Assembly: GCA_031552735.1 (NCBI GenBank)
Contig: JAVBMF010000061.1
Coordinates: 1-36,478 of the forward strand
DNA: 36,478 bases
Direction: 5' to 3'
Source: JAVBUY01 sp031552735
GTDB lineage: Bacteria > Bacillota > Clostridia > Christensenellales > Aristaeellaceae
Shown one piece after another: positions 17,973 through 24,560 of this stretch (position 1 is its first letter; every line of letters begins with the position of its first letter). The notes under the pieces were generated by a model that did not search any database, was not told the DNA's origin, and worked only from the letters and a program-made list of their open reading frames with translations. The translations under genes and the position numbers were made by a program.

Positions 17973-19772
17973 CTAGCCCTCGTGCGCCACGGACACCGCG
18001 CCCGCGCCCAGCTCGCGCACCATGCGCGCGCACAACGCGTCGTCCAACATCGCCACCACGGCGGTGCCGCTGTCCTCATAGGTTTCGGACAACACGCGCC
18101 CGCCCTCGTGCAGTTGCGCCAGCAGCGCGCCTTTTTCATAGGGCACCATTAGGCGCATCGGTCGCTGCAGCTTGCGCAAATATGCGGTGATCGCGGTCAT
18201 CAGGTCGTCCATGCCACTGCCGTCCTTGGCGCTAATGGCTATCGCGCCCTGCCAGCGCAGCGCGGTTTCATCCACGGCGGCGCACTGGTCGCACTTGTTC
18301 AGCACCTCGATTCGCGGCTTCTCCCCCGCGCCCAACGAGGCCAGCACTTCGTCTACCACGCGATGCTGCTGGATGAGCTCCGGCGAGGCCGCGTCGGACA
18401 CGATCACCAGCAGGTCGGCCAGCATCGCTTCCTCCAGCGTGGAGCGGAATGCCTTGACCAGCGCGTGCGGCAGCTTGTGGATGAAGCCCACCGTATCGAC
18501 CAGCAAAAACTCGCCGCCTTGCGGCAGGCGCACGTTGCGCGTCACCGGGTCGAGCGTTGCAAACAGCTTATCCTCGGCCAGCACGCCCGCGCCAGAGATG
18601 CGGTTGAGCAGTGTGGACTTGCCCGCGTTGGTGTAACCGACCAGCGCCACCACCGGAATCTCGTTTTTCTGGCGGCGCGCGCGGCGCACATCGCGCTGCT
18701 TGTTCAGTTCATTGATTTCCCGCTCCAGGTCGTTGATGCGGCGGCGGATGCGGCGGCGATCCAGTTCCAGCTTGGTTTCGCCCGGCCCACGCGAGCGAAG
18801 GCCGGAGCCCGCGCCCAGACGCGAGAGCACCAGACCATAGCCGATCAGGCGGGGCAGTTGGTAGTTGAGCTGTGCCAGCTCTACCTGCAAGCGCCCCTCG
18901 CGCGACTGTGCGCGCTGGGCAAAGATCGCCAGAATCAGCACCGTGCGATCCACCACTTCGGCGCCAGCCATCTTTTCTTCCAGATTGCGCGTTTGCGCAC
19001 CGGAAAGCTCCGCGTCGAAGATCACCATGTTGGCATTCAGTCCCTGTACGTCCAGCGCCAGCTCGGCGGCCTTGCCGCTGCCCAGATAGGTCGCTTTGTC
19101 AGGCTTATCGCGGCGTTGCAGCAGGCTGCCCACCACTTGGATGCCCGCAGTGTCGGCCAGGCGCGCCAGCTCGGCCAACGACGCCTCGGTATCGGTGCCG
19201 ACCAGAATCGCGCGCTGTGTGTCGTGCACCTGCTCGTTGGGCTGCTCGCCGGTCATCACGCGCCGGTCGCTCTCGTCAATCTCGCGCATCCACTCGGCCT
19301 GCGGGATGCGGCTAATCTTGACCGGCTCAAACACAATGACCTGCGGCACACCGCCCACCCGTTCGCCCAAAAAGGCGGCCTGTATCTGCGTGGGTTTGCC
19401 GTCCAGCACGCCGACTGCCGCCATCGCGTCCAGGCGAAGCGTCTTGAGCGCCTGTATGTCCACATCGGACAGAAAGGGGCTGCCGCCCGGGTGCGTGTGC
19501 ACGCAGCGCACCATCGCCAGACGGTCCAGGTTGCGGCGCTGGTGCATATCGGCCAGCGGCACGCTTTCCAGCCCGCCGATGGTCACATCCAGCACTTCGC
19601 CGCCGCGCGATAGATACGCCGAGATTTCGCGATTGACCGCGCAGCTCACCTGCGCAAGCAAATCCATCATCTCTGTCGGCACAAACGTATCGTCGTCAAT
19701 TTCCCACTCGTATAGTTTTTCCAGCGCATCCAGCGTCGATTGCCGAATGCCGTTAATATTTCCGTGAATCAT
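17973..19772 (-). CDS. hflX: HflX ribosome-splitting GTPase with N-terminal JAMM-like domain
   Basis: 599 residues from ATG 19772 (GGAGGG just upstream), about 180 longer than E. coli HflX. The N-terminal ~180 residues contain HTHPGGSPFLSDVD (92-105), a complete JAMM motif HxHx7SxxD (His92, His94, Ser102, Asp105), with Glu49 (NREI) as the possible acidic partner. The rest is standard: HflX ND1 domain, the GSGLRSRGPGETKLE stretch (322-336), a helical linker and a G domain with GYTNAGKS (379-386) and DTVG. HflX binds the 50S subunit and splits stalled 70S ribosomes. I recall the same extension in other clostridial HflX proteins. A mini-ORF precedes it. Confidence 0.95.
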   Translation of the reverse strand: MIHGNINGIRQSTLDALEKLYEWEIDDDTFVPTEMMDLLAQVSCAVNREISAYLSRGGEVLDVTIGGLESVPLADMHQRRNLDRLAMVRCVHTHPGGSPFLSDVDIQALKTLRLDAMAAVGVLDGKPTQIQAAFLGERVGGVPQVIVFEPVKISRIPQAEWMREIDESDRRVMTGEQPNEQVHDTQRAILVGTDTEASLAELARLADTAGIQVVGSLLQRRDKPDKATYLGSGKAAELALDVQGLNANMVIFDAELSGAQTRNLEEKMAGAEVVDRTVLILAIFAQRAQSREGRLQVELAQLNYQLPRLIGYGLVLSRLGAGSGLRSRGPGETKLELDRRRIRRRINDLEREINELNKQRDVRRARRQKNEIPVVALVGYTNAGKSTLLNRISGAGVLAEDKLFATLDPVTRNVRLPQGGEFLLVDTVGFIHKLPHALVKAFRSTLEEAMLADLLVIVSDAASPELIQQHRVVDEVLASLGAGEKPRIEVLNKCDQCAAVDETALRWQGAIAISAKDGSGMDDLMTAITAYLRKLQRPMRLMVPYEKGALLAQLHEGGRVLSETYEDSGTAVVAMLDDALCARMVRELGAGAVSVAHEG

Positions 19773-19797
19773 AGGCCCTCCATATCGCAAGTTCTAA

Positions 19798-19824
19798 TTA
19801 CCGACACACTGCTATCTTGCGCAT
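19798..19824 (-). CDS. Leader mini-ORF of hflX (8 codons)
   Basis: ATG at 19824 with a strong GAGGAGGG site 6 nt upstream encodes MRKIAVCR and stops at TAA 19798-19800, 25 nt before the hflX start. Codons 2-3 (CGCAAG, 19816-19821) are complementary to CTTGCG (19786-19791), 4 nt upstream of the hflX ribosome-binding site. Ile-Ala-Val recalls the IAVV arrest motif of the ErmA leader peptide. Ribosome-dependent control of hflX is an inference. Confidence 0.5.
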   Translation of the reverse strand: MRKIAVCR

Positions 19825-19874
19825 GGCACACCCTCCTCAACAATAACACACCGTCTTCTTCTGCGTACGCATAG

Positions 19875-19907
19875 AAAACGGACTATGTGCAATTCGCCAT
19901 AGCCCGT
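19875..19907 (-). terminator. Hairpin between iscU and hflX: terminator or attenuator
   Basis: Minus strand: 10-bp stem ACGGGCTATG/CATAGTCCGT with one G-T pair, a 10-nt loop and only four T. It can end the isc operon. No clear promoter lies between it and the hflX mini-ORF, so it could also be a read-through attenuator for hflX. Confidence 0.6.
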
Positions 19908-19933
19908 CTATTTCCCTTTTCAATTGCGCCGGT

Positions 19934-20323
19934 TTATTTTGCCGCCGCCATCGCTTCCGGGTGCTTTTCCACATAGTCGTCGATCGCCGCTTTGATGGCT
20001 TCCTCGGCGAGCAGCGAGCAGTGCATCTTCACTTGGGGCAGGCCGTCCAGCGCCTCGGCCACCGCTTTGTTGGTCAGCTTCAGCGCCTCTTCTAGCGTCT
20101 TGCCTTTGACCATCTCGGTGGCCATGCTGCTGGTGGCGATCGCCGCGCCGCAGCCAAAGGTTTTGAACCGCACGTCGGTGATCACGCCGTCCTCCACCTT
20201 GATGGACATGCGCATGATATCGCCGCACTTGGCGTTGCCCACCGTGCCCACGCCGTCAGCGTTCTCGACTTCACCCACGTTGCGCGGATTGCTGAAATGA
20301 TCCATCACTTTTTCACTGTACAT
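19934..20323 (-). CDS. iscU: Iron-sulfur cluster scaffold IscU/NifU-like
   Basis: 129 residues from ATG 20323 (GGAGG 10 nt upstream). The three cluster-binding cysteines are present: Cys33 (AKCGD, with Asp35), Cys58 (TFGCGAA) and Cys102 (MHCSLL). The protein receives sulfur from the IscS-type desulfurase, builds [2Fe-2S] clusters and hands them on. There is no C-terminal NifU domain, so it is the IscU-size form. Its start lies 11 bp inside the end of the desulfurase gene; both belong to one operon headed by an IscR-like regulator. Confidence 0.96.
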   Translation of the reverse strand: MYSEKVMDHFSNPRNVGEVENADGVGTVGNAKCGDIMRMSIKVEDGVITDVRFKTFGCGAAIATSSMATEMVKGKTLEEALKLTNKAVAEALDGLPQVKMHCSLLAEEAIKAAIDDYVEKHPEAMAAAK

Positions 20324-21506
20324 ATGCCTTGATCCTCCCCGCCTCGAAATCCTGATACATCGGCGACATGTCGCGCAGCGTGCGCACAATGCCGGGTAAT
20401 ACCTTCAGAACGCCGTCCACGTCGGCCGCGGTACTGTCGTCACCCAGCGAGAGCCGCAGCGAACCGTGCGCCACCTCGTGCGGTAGCCCGATGGCCAGCA
20501 GCACGTGCGATGGGTCGAGCGACCCGGATGTGCACGCCGAGCCGCTGGACGCCGCGACCCCGGCCAGATCCAGACGCAGCAGCAGCGCCTCGCCCTCGAT
20601 GAACTGAATGGACACATTGACGTTATTGGGCAGCCGCTGCGCGCGTGAGCCATTGAGCCGCGTGAAGGGGATCTCGGCCAGGATGCCGTCGATCAGCTTG
20701 TCCCTTAGGGCGCTGATGCGCTGGCTGCGCGCGGCGATGTCGGCGGTCGCCAGTTCGATAGCCACGCCCATGCCGACGATGGCGGGCAAGTTCTCGGTGC
20801 CCGCGCGGCGGTTGCGCTCCTGCGCGCCGCCGTCAATGAAGTTCTGCACGCGCACACCCTTGCGGATATACAGCGCACCGATCCCCTTGGGCCCATGGAA
20901 CTTGTGCCCGGACAGCGACAGCATGTCGATGTGCATCGCGTTCACATCGATAGGTATCGCACCGATAGCCTGCACCGCGTCGGTGTGGAAGAGGATGCCC
21001 TTCTCCTTGGCCAGCGCGCCGATCTCCGCCACCGGTTGGATGGTGCCGATCTCGTTGTTGGCCGCCATGATGGTAATCAGCGTGGTCTCGGGCGTAATCG
21101 CCGCCGCCACGTCCTCGATATGTACCAATCCATCACTGTCAACCGGCAGGTATGTCACGTTGTAGCCCTGCTTCTCCAGCGCCTGGCAGGTGTGCAGCAC
21201 CGCGTGGTGCTCGACCTGGCTGGTGATGATATGCTTGCCCTTCTTGGCCTGCGCGTACGCCGCGCCCTTGATCGCCCAGTTGTCGCTCTCGGTGCCACCG
21301 GCGGTGAAGTAGATTTCGTCCTTGTTGGCGCCGATCGCTCGGGCCACCTGCTCGCGCGCTTTCTCGATAGCCCTGCGCGCATCGCGTCCAACGCTGTGGA
21401 TGCTGCTGGCGTTGCCATAGTGTTCGGTGAAGTACGGCAGCATGGCCTGCACCACCTCGGGGCGGGTGCTGGTGGTCGCCGCGTTGTCCATATAAATAAC
21501 GCTCAC
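20313..21506 (-). CDS. iscS: Cysteine desulfurase IscS/NifS-type
   Basis: 397 residues from GTG 21506, which has AGAGGAG 7 nt upstream and overlaps the iscR stop (GTGA). It is a PLP enzyme that takes sulfur from cysteine and gives it to IscU. Seen: IYMDNAATT at the N-terminus, PLP contact TAGGTESDNWAIKG, the PLP lysine Lys202 in SGHKFHGPKG and the persulfide cysteine Cys325 in SSGSACTSGS (group I loop). Whether it also supplies sulfur for tRNA thiolation cannot be told from sequence. Confidence 0.96.
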   Translation of the reverse strand: MSVIYMDNAATTSTRPEVVQAMLPYFTEHYGNASSIHSVGRDARRAIEKAREQVARAIGANKDEIYFTAGGTESDNWAIKGAAYAQAKKGKHIITSQVEHHAVLHTCQALEKQGYNVTYLPVDSDGLVHIEDVAAAITPETTLITIMAANNEIGTIQPVAEIGALAKEKGILFHTDAVQAIGAIPIDVNAMHIDMLSLSGHKFHGPKGIGALYIRKGVRVQNFIDGGAQERNRRAGTENLPAIVGMGVAIELATADIAARSQRISALRDKLIDGILAEIPFTRLNGSRAQRLPNNVNVSIQFIEGEALLLRLDLAGVAASSGSACTSGSLDPSHVLLAIGLPHEVAHGSLRLSLGDDSTAADVDGVLKVLPGIVRTLRDMSPMYQDFEAGRIKAYVQ

Positions 21507-21940
21507 AAAAGCGCTCCTCTCTGTGCTTGCATTCGCTGTTGGTCGTCGAGCATGTCTTGCAGCGTAACGTCGCGCAGCACCGAATCGATGCTTTCGGACA
21601 ATCGTTCCCACACACGCTTGGTGGGACACGCACAGGCGCGCGCGCAGACATCCTCGCCGGTGAGGCAGTCGGATAGTTCAATCGGGCCCTCCAGCGCGTC
21701 CATCAGATCGGCCATGGTGATGTCACCGGGCGGTTTGGCCAGATAATAGCCGCCCTGCGCCCCGCGCACGCTGTGCACCAATCCCGCCTTGCGCAGTACC
21801 GCGATCAGCTGCTCCAGATACTGCTCGGGCACGCCTTGCCGCTCTGCGATGGCCTTGATAGGCTGTGGGCCGTTGCCAGCCTGCACCGCCAGGTCAACCA
21901 TGGCGTGGATACCGTACTTGGCGCGCGTCGAAAGTTTCAT
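21503..21940 (-). CDS. iscR: Rrf2-family regulator, IscR-like
   Basis: 145 residues from ATG 21940; AAGGGG lies 6 nt upstream of this ATG and would touch the alternative ATG at 21946. It has an N-terminal winged helix (STRAKYGIHAMVDLA, VRGAQGGYYLAK) and a cysteine loop with Cys92, Cys99, Cys103 and Cys105 (DCLTGEDVCARACACP), suited to hold an iron-sulfur cluster. As first gene of an iscS-iscU operon it probably senses cluster status and controls this operon. CymR-type cysteine regulators are the alternative, but they lack such cysteines. Confidence 0.92.
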   Translation of the reverse strand: MKLSTRAKYGIHAMVDLAVQAGNGPQPIKAIAERQGVPEQYLEQLIAVLRKAGLVHSVRGAQGGYYLAKPPGDITMADLMDALEGPIELSDCLTGEDVCARACACPTKRVWERLSESIDSVLRDVTLQDMLDDQQRMQAQRGALL

Positions 21941-22001
21941 GGTCATCCCCTTCTCTGTCAGTTCGCGTGAATCCCGATTGTTTTCATCCGGTTTCGAGGA
22001 C

Positions 22002-22030
22002 ATGATAGCACCGCACGGAGAGCTTGTCAA
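22002..22030 (-). promoter_or_regulatory. Sigma-A promoter of iscR-iscS-iscU
   Basis: Minus strand TTGACA (22025-22030), a 17-nt spacer and TATCAT (22002-22007). The leader to the iscR ATG is about 55 nt. An IscR operator was not identified. Confidence 0.85.
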
Positions 22031-22111
22031 TACATTCGGCGACTATTTCTACTGTTTTTGTCGGATTTCAAAAAATGAGGCGCGTTAAGCGCCCGCTCAT
22101 GATCTTCTAAT

Positions 22112-22141
22112 TTGACAGAAACTGGTTTTGTGCTGTATGGT
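22112..22141 (+). promoter_or_regulatory. Sigma-A promoter of the CPBP protease gene
   Basis: TTGACA (22112-22117), an 18-nt spacer and TATGGT (22136-22141). The ribosome-binding site AAAGGAG lies 10 nt before the ATG at 22183. It diverges from the iscR promoter with about 80 bp between the -35 boxes. Confidence 0.7.
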
Positions 22142-22182
22142 CTAGGTACCGACAGTCGAGAAAACAAAGGAGACTCACCCAC

Positions 22183-23007
22183 ATGCAGGCGAAGTCCTAC
22201 AAGCCGCGCACATTCTGGATACTCAGTTATCTCTTCACCTGGGCGTTCTGGTTCTACGCCGCCTATCTCAGCCGCACACAGGTGGGCGACACGTATACGG
22301 TATACATGGTGCTTGGTCTTTTTGCCCCGGCCATCATCGGCTTGATTCTGGTGATGACCTCCGGCAGCCACGAGATGCGGCGCGATTATCTGGGGCGGTT
22401 GTTCGACGTCCGGCGGATCAAGCCTTGGAGCATCCTGTTGCTAACGCTGATCTTTCTGGGCGCGATTGTGGTGTCCATCCTGATCTCGCTGGCATTCGGG
22501 CAGTCGATTCAGCAGTTTTCCTTCACGGAAGGGTTTTCTTTTTCGGTTGGTGCAATCCCCACACTGTTTACGCTGTTGCTGGCCGCGCTGATCGAGGAAG
22601 TGGCATGGCGCGGCTACGGCTATGAGAGCATGCGCGCGACAGGCAGCGAACTGAAAGCCACCTGCCTGTTCTCCATCGTATGGGCGCTGTGGCACCTGCC
22701 GCTGTTTCTGATTGTGGGCAGCTACCAATACGAAGTGTTGCAGGCCAGTCCATGGTTCGCCGTCAACTTTATGCTCAGCGGCATCCCAATCACCTTCCTG
22801 TTCACTTGGCTGTGCGTCAAAAACAACCGCAGCGTCTTTGCCTGTTTCGCGTTTCATTTCATGCTAAATTTCTTGCAGGAGACCATCGCCATGACACAGG
22901 TCACAAAGTGCATCGAAAGCGTCGTGATGGCGGCCATCGCGCTGATCTTCGTGCTGCGCAATAAAGAAATATTCTTGGGGAAACAAGGCAGCCTCGCACA
23001 AAAATGA
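22183..23007 (+). CDS. CPBP family intramembrane metalloprotease
   Basis: 274 residues with about seven to eight hydrophobic segments. The CPBP (Rce1/Abi) motifs are present: motif 1 EEVAWRGYGYE with Glu138, Glu139 and Arg143, motif 2 His171 (WHLPLF) and motif 3 His225/Asn229 (FHFMLN). Proteins of this family are membrane glutamic proteases or are involved in bacteriocin self-immunity and prenyl-protein processing; the substrate here is unknown, and no bacteriocin gene is nearby. It is the only complete plus-strand gene in the window and has its own promoter and terminator. Confidence 0.92.
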   Translation: MQAKSYKPRTFWILSYLFTWAFWFYAAYLSRTQVGDTYTVYMVLGLFAPAIIGLILVMTSGSHEMRRDYLGRLFDVRRIKPWSILLLTLIFLGAIVVSILISLAFGQSIQQFSFTEGFSFSVGAIPTLFTLLLAALIEEVAWRGYGYESMRATGSELKATCLFSIVWALWHLPLFLIVGSYQYEVLQASPWFAVNFMLSGIPITFLFTWLCVKNNRSVFACFAFHFMLNFLQETIAMTQVTKCIESVVMAAIALIFVLRNKEIFLGKQGSLAQK

Positions 23008-23017
23008 CGTACGCAAA

Positions 23018-23043
23018 AACCACCAGCTTGCCGCTGGTGGTTC
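23018..23043. terminator. Two-way terminator between CPBP gene and rplT operon
   Basis: 10-bp perfect stem AACCACCAGC/GCTGGTGGTT (23018-23027 and 23133-23142 in the same hairpin run ending 23142) with a 5-nt loop. Read on the plus strand the tail is CTTTG, which is weak; read on the minus strand the stem runs into five T. The hairpin itself spans 23018-23042 in the sequence as numbered from the end of the CPBP gene. Confidence 0.5.
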
Positions 23044-23184
23044 TTTGCTGTATCGGGGACGCTAAGGCTGACTAGAGATGCCCCATCGCAAGGAAACGCA
23101 AGTCAGGCGACCGAGACGTATCGGATCATACGCCGAGGAGCCTGGCGCAGCGTTGACACCGCGAGAGGGCGTCTATAGGCTGCC
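23044..23184 (-). ncRNA. Structured 3' region downstream of rplT (candidate RNA)
   Basis: The gap after rplT holds several nested complementary segments on the minus strand: GACGCC/GGTGTC (23168-23173 with 23155-23160), ACGCT/AGCGT (23149-23153 with 23059-23063), AGGCT/AGCCT (23139-23143 with 23065-23069), CGTAT/ATACG (23128-23132 with 23117-23121) and GACT/AGTC with GATG/CATC inside. This gives a hairpin followed by a three-way junction, then the terminator. No known RNA family is recognised; the pairing was found by eye. Confidence 0.35.
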
Positions 23185-23538
23185 TTACTTCGCCTTCTTG
23201 GCCATCTCGACCAGCTCGGCAAAACCCTTCGCGTCGTTGACCGCCATATCGGCCAGCATCTTGCGGTTGATCAGGATGCCCACGCGCTTGAGGCCGTTCA
23301 TGAACGTGGAATAGGACATCTCGTTCATGCGGGCGGCGGCGTTGATGCGGGTGATCCACAGGCGGCGGAAGTCACGCTTGCGCAGCTTGCGGCCAATGTA
23401 GGCATAGCGCAGCGAACGGCGAACCTGTTCACTGGCGGCGCGGTACTGCTTGGATTTACTTCCCCAGTACCCCTTCGCCAGCTTCATGATCTTCTTGCGA
23501 CGTTTGTGCGCATGCACGGCAATCTTAATACGAGCCAT
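23185..23538 (-). CDS. rplT: 50S ribosomal protein L20
   Basis: 117 residues, full length. The basic N-terminus (IAVHAHKRRKKIMKLAKGYWG) and the core (SLRYAYIGRKLRKRDFRRLWI, TRINAAARMNEMSYS) are typical of L20, which binds 23S rRNA early in 50S assembly. In Bacillota it also binds the leader of its own infC-rpmI-rplT mRNA and lowers its expression. It lies 28 nt after rpmI, behind AGGAGG. Confidence 0.99.
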   Translation of the reverse strand: MARIKIAVHAHKRRKKIMKLAKGYWGSKSKQYRAASEQVRRSLRYAYIGRKLRKRDFRRLWITRINAAARMNEMSYSTFMNGLKRVGILINRKMLADMAVNDAKGFAELVEMAKKAK

Positions 23539-23566
23539 GATATATTTCCTCCTTGCTGACGAAATT

Positions 23567-23764
23567 TTACTTGTAGGGGATGAGCTTCTTCATCACTTTG
23601 GCTTCGGCGGCATTGACAAAGGCCGCCTTGCGCAGGTTGCGCTTGCGCTTGGTGGTTTTCTTGTTCAGGATATGGCTCTTATAGGCCTTGGCGCGCTTCA
23701 ACAGACCGGATTTGGTCACGCGCAGGCGCTTGGCGGCACCCCGATGCGTTTTCTGCTTAGGCAT
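23567..23764 (-). CDS. rpmI: 50S ribosomal protein L35
   Basis: 65 residues from ATG 23764 (GAGGAGGAG just upstream); the longer open frame to 23827 lies inside infC. Short, very basic and with the family signature PKQKTHRGAAKRLRVTKSG at the N-terminus. Its start overlaps the end of infC by 8 bp, pointing to coupled translation. Confidence 0.98.
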   Translation of the reverse strand: MPKQKTHRGAAKRLRVTKSGLLKRAKAYKSHILNKKTTKRKRNLRKAAFVNAAEAKVMKKLIPYK

Positions 23765-24374
23765 TTTTCTGCTCCTCCTCTCCGACCGAACGGCTCTTTT
23801 GAGCCGCAGCTTTGTTTTCCTTGGCATTTTCCCGCGCGATTTCCTTGGCGTTTTCCTTCGCGTTCGGGTCCTTGGGCACGAGGATCATGATCATGTGGCG
23901 CCCCTCCAGCAGGGGTCTGCGCTCCACGATGCCCACGTCCTTGATGCGCTCGATGAAATCCTGCATCACCTTCATGCCGACCTCGGTATGGGTGATTTGC
24001 CTGCCACGGAAACGAATCGATACCTTTACCTTGTCCCCTTCGCTAAGGAAGCGGATGGCATTTTTCGCCTTGGTCAGCACATCGTTCTCCTCAATGGTGG
24101 CGGAGAGCTGCACTTCCTTCAGGACGACGACCTTTTGATTCTTGCGGATTTCGCGCTCCTTCTTGGACTGCTCGAACCGATACTTGTCATAGTCCATCAG
24201 TTTGCAGACCGGGGGCTGCGCATTGGGCACAATCTTGACCAAATCCAGTTGGGCGGCGTCCGCCAAGGCATGCGCCTGGGCAATGGGCATGACACCCCGC
24301 TGCTCGCCGTTTTGGTCGATGACGCGCACTTCACGATCGCGAATCTCCTCGTTGATCATAAGATCCATGCTGAT
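23757..24374 (-). CDS. infC: Translation initiation factor IF-3
   Basis: About 205 residues. The N-domain starts with INEEIRDREVRVIDQNGEQ, and the linker and C-domain follow (MDYDKYRFEQSKKERE, VRFRG-like SIRFRGRQITHTE, MILVPKDP). The C-terminus has an extra ~35 residue Lys/Glu/Ala-rich tail. Start choice: AGGAGG (24384-24389) is 9 nt before an in-frame ATC at 24372-24374, while the first ATG (24368) is 15 nt away. Rare AUU/AUC starts are a known feature of infC that lets IF3 limit its own synthesis. If ATG is used the protein is two residues shorter. Confidence 0.95.
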   Translation of the reverse strand: MSMDLMINEEIRDREVRVIDQNGEQRGVMPIAQAHALADAAQLDLVKIVPNAQPPVCKLMDYDKYRFEQSKKEREIRKNQKVVVLKEVQLSATIEENDVLTKAKNAIRFLSEGDKVKVSIRFRGRQITHTEVGMKVMQDFIERIKDVGIVERRPLLEGRHMIMILVPKDPNAKENAKEIARENAKENKAAAQKSRSVGEEEQKNA

Positions 24375-24389
24375 ACCGATACACCTCCT

Positions 24390-24515
24390 AATAAAATAGA
24401 GCGGGTGAAGCATCACCCGCTCAAAAAGCGCACAATCCCTTATGGGGAACTTGTTTGCATGAACCACGGCCAACAAAGTCGCCGGGTGAGAAGCGGGCAG
24501 CTTCTGCTTGTTGCT
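24390..24515 (-). promoter_or_regulatory. infC-rpmI-rplT leader with attenuator hairpin
   Basis: The ~125-nt leader ends in a perfect 10-bp hairpin, GAGCGGGTGA/TCACCCGCTC (24399-24422), followed by TATTTTATT and the infC ribosome-binding site. Upstream are CAACAA/TTGTTG closing a hairpin AGAAGC/GCTTCT, and a TCTCACCC segment that can pair with GGGTGA and so compete with the hairpin. This fits an L20-type autoregulatory leader of Bacillota; assignment rests on position and pairing. Confidence 0.7.
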
Positions 24516-24520
24516 CAGGT

Positions 24521-24549
24521 AGGATACCATGCGCGCATGTGTTTGTCAA
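24521..24549 (-). promoter_or_regulatory. Sigma-A promoter of infC-rpmI-rplT
   Basis: Minus strand TTGACA (24544-24549), a 17-nt spacer and TATCCT (24521-24526). It lies directly after the thrS stop codon. Confidence 0.85.
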
Positions 24550-24560
24550 CACATTTCGCT

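Noticed and set aside
21958..21990. Possible 9-codon ORF (MKTIGIHAN) in the iscR leader
   Set aside because: No ribosome-binding site precedes it, so translation is unlikely.
22183..23007. Bacteriocin immunity system around the CPBP protease
   Set aside because: No small double-glycine peptide, transporter or sensor gene is found next to it.
23044..23160. tRNA or c-di-GMP riboswitch in the gap after rplT
   Set aside because: No T-loop, anticodon arm or CCA is present, and the GGACGC match to the c-di-GMP-I core is only partial with the other conserved blocks missing.
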